Assembly: GCA_963922205.1 (NCBI GenBank)
Contig: CAWUHX010000040.1
Coordinates: forward strand, 1,179,405 to 1,243,404
Source: Romanomermis culicivorax
Lineage: Eukaryota > Nematoda > Enoplea > Mermithida > Mermithidae
Direction of reading: 5' to 3'
Length of the DNA stretch: 64,000 bases
The notes under the pieces were generated by a model that was given only the letters and a program-made list of their open reading frames with translations, searched no databases and had not been told where the DNA came from. A program made the position numbers and the translations under genes. The stretch's first letter is position 1, and each line of letters starts with the position of its first letter. Shown here in pieces: positions 58,396 through 64,000 of this stretch.

Positions 58396-59533
58396 ATGAA
58401 GGCTGTGCTCATTGTTGTCGCCGTTTTGATGCTGGTTGTTATGGATCCGATAATGCAGCCCAATTCGCCATTGGTGGAAGCTGGATGCAGTAAGAAGTTT
58501 ATCACTTTATTATGTTGAGATCTCTGCCTTGGTCACGAGATGTCATTAATATAAAAAAGATCTAATTGGCTTTTACATGATTAATTACTGCAGATCACTC
58601 AATAGAGTTTGCTATAAGACCGGTACAGTGCAACAGTTCCCTAGCAGACTAAACACAACTTTCAGTCCCAGCATGACTTGAGTTTGCTGAGACTGCAACT
58701 GACACTAGCTTGCAATTAATTAACAATCAGGGTTGCTCCAGATACTTCCTGCTGGCTACTACATAAAACCAGTATAGTAATATCCAGACAGAGTGGAGGC
58801 TGCCTCAGTATTGAAGGGTCCAATGCCCACTTTCACATATCACCCAAGTAATCATGAAATAGTAGTTTATCGACCACATTCAATACACATTTTCAATTGG
58901 TAGTTTTTGCATAAAAAATTGAAATCATATTTTTCGAGGAAGCTGAATACAAAAGCGACCATGAAACCAAAAATAGTTTGGGATTAACAATAAATATCAC
59001 TTTCTCAAAAATTTAAAATATGCAGTACATGACTGACAAAGGACGACTGACTTGATATTCAAGCTTTTCAGTTATCAAACTGTGATATTATTATTTTTTA
59101 AAATTTTTTTTCTGTACATCTGCCCATTTTCCTATAGCTAGAAAGGCAGGCTTTAAAGGACTATGTCATAATGGAATAGGCCCATCTCTTTATTCGCCAC
59201 ACTTTCCCCAACATTCTAACTGGTCTGAGTTGAACCGGGAAAAAAGCATTCCAAGCTGGCCCACTCAATCTATCTACCTCCAGGGGATGAAAAGCTCTCT
59301 GCTTGGGCCAGCTACCAGAAATTCAGTTTTGGGTTACACGAGGAATTGAACCTTTTTCTTGAGATTAGCAGTCAAATGCAATAACCACTAGACCAAGATT
59401 GCCCAAACTGTGATATTATATTTGGTGTCCTTTTTCAGCTACTGCAAGTTGTGCTGACAAGTGCAAATTGAAACGATGCCGGGTCTCCGAATGTAACATG
59501 TTCGGCAATTGCTACTGCAGGGAATGTATATGA
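58396..59533 (+). CDS. eight-cysteine secreted peptide, two exons, 62 aa
   Basis: Exon 1, 58396-58489, encodes a signal peptide (MKAVLIVVAVLMLVVM) and a short propart; the donor is GCA|GTAAGA. Exon 2, 59439-59533, after TTTTTCAG, encodes the cysteine domain. Cysteines at 31, 36, 40, 45, 50, 56, 58 and 61: C-x4-C-x3-C-x4-C-x4-C-x5-C-x-C-x2-C. The mature peptide is short and basic. C-x3-C and C-x-C elements occur in cysteine-stabilised alpha/beta defensin folds, including nematode antibacterial factors, but spacing is tighter here, so the fold is uncertain. It may be antimicrobial or another secreted effector. An AATAAA at 59690-59695 ends the gene. The 949-bp intron holds a tRNA-headed repeat. 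Confidence 0.82.
59115..59412 (-). mobile_element. tRNA-headed SINE-like repeat, complete copy in the intron
   Basis: Minus strand: A-box-like ttggtctagtggttattg, B-box aggttcaattcc, then gtgtaacccaaaactga, a body of about 200 bp and the tail aaagcctgcctttctagctatag. The uninterrupted gcttttcatcccc at about 59282-59293 is the empty-site equivalent of the foldback insertion at 5454-6216. Confidence 0.65.
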
Positions 59534-59689
59534 TGGAGCAGATTTTCTTTTAAAAGATTTGTTTGAAATGCTTTTTATTAATTGTAATTAGCTGATCATG
59601 ATATCATTCACAAGTGGAAGTTTTTTATTCTCAGCATGGCTGAGGATATAAAAAATATGTGAAGAAAGCATCTTCTGTATGTTTTGGTC

Positions 59690-59695
59690 AATAAA
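59690..59695 (+). terminator. poly(A) signal of the peptide gene
   Basis: AATAAA, 157 bp past the stop codon of the eight-cysteine peptide. Confidence 0.6.
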
Positions 59696-59699
59696 TCAT

Positions 59700-60879
59700 G
59701 TGAAACGGAAACATGTATCAATGATTGTCAATTGAACCACATGGATTTGTCATCATATATTTATAATCATGACAAAGTATCCTTATCTTTAAGAGCTTCG
59801 TTATAAATATAATGTATTTATCCACAATAAAACAAAATATCTATATCATTTTTGGGTGAAAATTTGCCATAATCACAGCCTTCAATCCAACACGCTTTTA
59901 GGAAATCAATTTTTAAAGGGCTGAACGTGTTATGTTTATATGTCATGTTCGTATCAAATACCTCAACAGCGATTGGAATCAATTAGAAGTAATATTACAA
60001 AAGTTTTGATACAGTAATCTTTATACCAAAATTTTTTTCCCATTATTTCTGGACAACTTTCTATTTTGAGAGAAGAATTTAATTCTATATTTTCCAAGCA
60101 TATTTTCAAACCATGCTCACCCTAATATAGAGATGGATGAGGTTCCTAATGGATACTAGATCCATTTCTGCTAGGATGAGTTTGGGTGTTAGTTCTCTAT
60201 GAGCATTGACTTTCCAATTCGAATCTTCATTGTAACATTTGCCATGCATTAGCTACATTGAATGTTTGAATGTTTGGATAATGATGTGAGGAGAAGAAAA
60301 ACTTTCTTACAGTAGACTTGAACTAACTATTCCTAAAAATTTCACTCTGTCCAAAGGTGTGTAGTATTCAACTTTTCCACTTCGATTGAAATAAGCATCA
60401 TTTGGCATTTGTCACAATGCGATCAATACTGCAAAATGAGTCTTAAGTTAACCAATCATTAAATCCAGGGCAGCCCATTTGTAAATCCAATAAGTTGCTT
60501 TTGGCAGTGCACAAGAAAACCGCACTGTCACAGAACAGCCCAACCAATGGGGACTTGGGAATGCTGATTGTGACCATCAACCTGCTGAGCAACACTAGCT
60601 CATCATGTAAGAAAATTTGATTAATTGCCCAAAGCTGAATGTCAGGAATGCTGTAATAGAGAGCACAGTATCATTTGACTTTTCGACCAGGTCAAAAGAA
60701 CCATGTTGTGAGAAAATCAAATGGCAGCATCTGTTGGCTATCTGGAAGAGTTGAACATGAGAATGAATCCTCTAGACCATGCATTTTATGAAAAAAAATG
60801 AATTAAAAGCAGAAAAGAGCAGACCCTGTTGTACAGATCTTTCCATGGAGATAAAAAAAATTACTTGTCGGGAATTAGA
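59700..60879. other. gene-free stretch
   Basis: AT-rich and unassigned; no repeat or exon recognised. Confidence 0.35.
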
Positions 60880-62490
60880 AGTTCTCATTGGCTAGGCCTT
60901 GGATAAAGTGCAACGATTGGTGGTCAAAAGTGCAGTCAGTTCAAAAGCGCAGTTGCTTCAAAAGTGCAGCCAGTTGTTTCAATAGCGCAGGAGCATCAAA
61001 AGTGCAGTCAAATGTTTCGTCACAGCGCCAAAATTTCTGTAATCGCAATCACTGTGATGCCCAATCATTGGATTTTTCAAAATTGTATCATTGAAAACGA
61101 TAATTGTTGAATATAATTCATTATCTTCTTTTCCACGAGTTTTCAAAATTTTTTCGCATTCCAAACAAAGCCAATATTCACTGAGTTAACCGGTGGTTCT
61201 GAAAACTTGTTGCAATTTTTTACAAAATTGGTAAAGTTGATTCGAATTTAAAGGATTTGCGTACGAAAGAATCTTGGTTTTCAGAGAATGATTTAACAGG
61301 TAGCTTCTTTCACCAAAATTCATTGGAATAGTACAATTTGGCACAAATTGACAAGAACGATTTTACAAACGATGGAACAACATTCGAAAACGCTTTTGTG
61401 AACTCAGTACCATGTACAAGTTGCCTATTTTTGGAAGCACTCAAAAAGAGGCCAAAAAACAACGTTTTTTCTTGACGAGATGCATTTTTTAAGTATTATT
61501 GTCGTGTAGCATGCCCACTCAGTTTTGGAAATATTTATATCTATTTTTGGGTGAAATTTTCTCTGTAGCTAACTGTTGCCTGCGGTTTTGACCCTTTAAA
61601 CTATTGTGGAATAGTTTATCACTGACTGCGCTTTTGAACCCATTTGCATTGACTGGGCTTTTGAACATCTGGCTGCGCTTTCGAACCAACTTGACCCTTT
61701 AAACTATTGTGGAATTGTTTATCACTGACTGCGCTTTTGAACCCATTTGCATTGACTGCGCTTTTGAACATCTGGCTGCGCTTTCGAACCAACTTGACCC
61801 TTTAAACTATTGTGGAATTGTTTATCACTGACTGCGCTTTTGAACCCATTTGCATTGACTGCGCTTTTGAACATCTGGCTGCACTTTCGAACCAACTTGA
61901 CCCTTTAAACTATTGTGGAATAGTTTATCACTGACTGCACTTTTGAACATTTGGCTGCACTTTTGAACCGACTGCGCTAATGATTCCTACCCAGTGCAAC
62001 AGCTCTCGCCCAGGCCTGGCAACAACAAACAATAAGTAACAAACAATAGGCCCTCACATAGCAGACCTCTTAGATTCCCCGAGGGAAATGAATACCCTCT
62101 GGGAGAAACGATATAGAAGAGTTCATCTAGAGGCATGTCTTCTATGTGACATATGCAATGGACAATCCCTGGGCCTAGAGCCCTTTGTGTACCTACAGTA
62201 TGCCAGCACAATATGTAAATATATAGAATAAACAAAGATCAATGTTAGAGAAGGCGGACAGACTACTAAAATGTTTATGCATATTAAAAAATAGATGCTG
62301 CGATAAAGTTTATCTGTGGTTGGCGGCATAAACACTGAAAATATAACCAAAAACAAGAAGTAATTTTTATAATCATTTTCTTTTTTCTTTGGCACTCTAT
62401 TGCTATGCAAATTTGTCTGTGCTCTCAGACGCCTATTGTTGATTTGCATGTCAAATTCCCATTGGGGAAAAGGAGAGCAACAAAGAGGCC
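60880..62490 (+). repeat. dispersed repeat G, copy 3 (split by a foldback element)
   Basis: Left piece ggctaggccttggataaagtgcaac, right piece from 61993, including cctgggcctagagcccttt and the octamer pair ATGCAAAT (62405-62412) / ATTTGCAT (62442-62449). Compare 23365 and 54287. Confidence 0.65.
60915..61992. mobile_element. foldback element with aaaagcgcag arms and a 103-bp tandem repeat
   Basis: The left arm (60915-61030) repeats tcaaaagtgcag(t/c)cag; the right arm carries the complement ctg(a/g)ctgcgcttttga. Within the right arm a 103-bp unit repeats about three times (accctttaaa at 61591, 61694, 61797, 61900). Termini are GATTGGTGGTC and, complementing the right end, GGGTAGGAATC. A perfect 8-bp duplication agtgcaac flanks it (60907-60914 and 61993-62000). 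Repeat G1 shows a single ggtgcaac at the matching place. Confidence 0.87.
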
Positions 62491-62499
62491 AACAAAGCT

Positions 62500-63390
62500 A
62501 AGTTTCAAGAATCCCAGAATCGACAACAAGTCTGCCAATGAGATCAAACAAATGATGCTTCAAAAAAGTTCAAGAGCAAAAGGAAATGATAAAGTGGAAA
62601 AGTTGATCATGACCACTGGTCCGAAGCTGTCCAATATCAGCAACACCATCATCGACAAGCAATGCAGTATCACTTCACTTTCTAACCATATGGAAAAAAT
62701 GATGCTGTAAAAAATCCCAACGACAGCTATGAACAGAGATGAGAAAATGTTAAGTGCTGCAACTGGCAAAAAACACGGCATCACTTTGCTTTTTCAAAAA
62801 ATGATGCGTCAAAAAAATCTGATCTATGGTCATCCCCGAAAAAAACACAAAGCCATTAGACGAGGCTTCCCCATCCCCTGAAAAAGATTCCATCAATGAC
62901 AGTGAACAATAAATGACATGAACAGCATGATAGTATATTAAGAACTCTAGCTTCACCAGCATTGACATTATTTCACTGTCCTGCCACATCAAAAAAACCT
63001 GCTGGCAGAAGGAGGCTGACATTGACTTGATGCTGTACAACTCGATCTACCATTTCAATTTGCAGCTGCATAAGATTAACGCTTATGCATTGCAGTCGTT
63101 AAGCTATAACAACACAATCTACAAAATTAACACGATAGAAGCATTTAAGAATTCAGATTTGGTTGATAGAATTTTCTAGAAACAACTATAACAGTATTTT
63201 GATGCGACTTGTACTCGAGCTGAGGATTTATGGTATTCACCCAAAAACTATTCCTGCAATACCAAAATGATGGGTGATGCATCACCATCAAACACTCGGA
63301 AAGGAGCAATGTCATCACTGAGCTACAAAAAAAGCTGTGGTTTCTGACATTACAGAACTGTTGGTCGATTCTTTAGACCAGAATATCATG
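62500..63390 (+). pseudogene. possible decayed coding relic
   Basis: One plus-strand frame (about 62991-63350) stays open for long stretches with only a few stops and protein-like wording (DLMLYNSIYHFNLQLHKINA...FDATCTRA). The last words resemble FNDTCTNA in the secreted gene at 16897, hinting at a DUF19-like relic. The evidence is thin. 62460-62710 is a lysine/serine-rich frame of unknown meaning. Confidence 0.25.
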
Positions 63391-63395
63391 TAACA

Positions 63396-63620
63396 ATGGC
63401 CAAGCTTGACCAAGCAGCGTTTTTCTTTATCCTCATGATACTTTTGACGTTTAATGCTGTTTATTGGGCTCATTATTTGCATTTCTTTGTCTCCAATGAT
63501 GAAGAATTATGGGTAGAAGAGAATTTCTATCATTATCAAAATAAAAGTTCCAACAACACAAAAAAGTTGATCAGTAGGTGTTGCAGACGTATTTACCATT
63601 GCAGTCATTCCACATCCTGA
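63396..63620 (+). CDS. small hydrophobic-N-terminus ORF, 74 aa, uncertain
   Basis: ATG-started frame with a hydrophobic segment (FFFILMILLTFNAVYW) and a C-terminal cysteine cluster CCRRIYHC. It has the outline of a small secreted or membrane peptide, but no trans-splice acceptor, intron or poly(A) signal backs it. Treat as hypothetical. Confidence 0.25.
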   Translation: MAKLDQAAFFFILMILLTFNAVYWAHYLHFFVSNDEELWVEENFYHYQNKSSNNTKKLISRCCRRIYHCSHSTS

Positions 63621-64000
63621 ATTGGGCAAAGCCAGACTTGACCAAGAAAATAATGACTTCATAATTTGTTAATTTTTCTATGGTCTTGTGTGAGTCAGTC
63701 TCGTTGACTTTGTGTTTGTTAATTTATTGCTCTATAAATGTGGGACGGACAGCACAGACCAATTTACCTAATACTTATATTTATTGATATTATCATTATC
63801 AATCATATTATTATTCACTACCTGAGGGAAAGAGGGCTCCAAATTACTGAAGTCAATATGAAGGCAGGTCACTGGCCTTTCCAGATATTGTGACAGTGAG
63901 TTTTGAATATTTTGTGTTAGCCTGCAGGAAGCATCTGAGGCGACCCTGATTGCATTTCGATTGCAAGCTCGGGTCATTCCAGTCGCTAATTAGTGATTGA
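63621..64000. other. window end, nothing recognised
   Basis: No coding or repeat signature could be supported. Confidence 0.35.

Noticed and set aside
60915..61992. CRISPR-like array from the 103-bp units
   Set aside because: Units are contiguous tandem copies without unique spacers, in a eukaryotic foldback element.

Overview
The window looks like invertebrate nuclear DNA, most likely from a nematode. Evidence: interstitial arrays of the nematode telomere unit TTAGGC (5690-6026 and, degenerate, 18360-18545); compact spliced genes with 39-75 bp introns; TTTTCAG/TTTTAG acceptors sitting on or just before start codons, as expected for spliced-leader trans-splicing; and a secreted multi-cysteine protein that resembles the nematode DUF19 (T20D4.11-like) type. 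I cannot name the species. Most of the window is repeats; genes are small, sparse and mostly encode secreted proteins.

Genes. Plus strand: a calcineurin-like metallophosphoesterase (11790-12718, 5' exon not found) and an eight-cysteine secreted peptide (58396-59533, two exons). Minus strand: the 3' end of a small cysteine-containing secreted protein (13176-13475), a six-exon 14-cysteine secreted protein (16897-17880), a two-exon secreted orphan (35035-35779), a nine-exon galectin-like protein made of two internally duplicated domains (46771-49530) with one in-frame TGA, and the last exon of another secreted cysteine protein just upstream of it (49670-49841), spaced as in a nematode operon. 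A few weaker exons and relics are flagged.

Mobile DNA. (1) Solo LTRs of at least six families (called A, B, C, E, F, H here), nearly all with matching 4-bp target duplications. Several are nested, and in places a paralogous empty site or a rejoined reading frame proves the insertion. (2) A degenerate Ty3/gypsy element on the minus strand (36320-41745), interrupted by two nested B LTRs. (3) A CR1/L2-like non-LTR retrotransposon (about 28880-31998; PHD-type ORF1, endonuclease, start of RT), hit twice by LTRs and cut off by a 900-bp (GAAT)n array. (4) tRNA-headed SINE-like repeats. (5) Foldback elements whose inverted arms are element-specific minisatellites, with GGGT...ACCC termini and 8-9 bp target duplications. 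One of these carries the long TTAGGC array. (6) A second foldback family at 6719-8622. (7) A 6.3-kb inverted repeat (21230-27565) whose arms stay collinear around later insertions.

Layout: 1-2 kb AT-rich plus LTR A; 2-4.2 kb minisatellite; 5.4-9.4 kb foldbacks and SINE pieces; 9.8-11 kb LTR A and tRNA-like repeats; 11.8-17.9 kb three genes and LTR H; 18-20.5 kb SINE-type repeats; 21.2-27.6 kb giant inverted repeat; 28-33.6 kb LINE, LTRs, microsatellite and TIR element; 34.6-35.8 kb secreted gene(s); 36.3-42 kb gypsy relic; 43-46.7 kb AT-rich low complexity and a 15-bp minisatellite; 46.8-49.9 kb galectin-like gene pair; 51.8-57.6 kb gag relic, LTRs and repeat G; 58.4-59.7 kb peptide gene; 60.9-62.5 kb foldback inside repeat G; 62.5-64 kb weak relics. 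All positions, splice sites and duplications were read by eye; family names rest on motif recognition, not on database searches.
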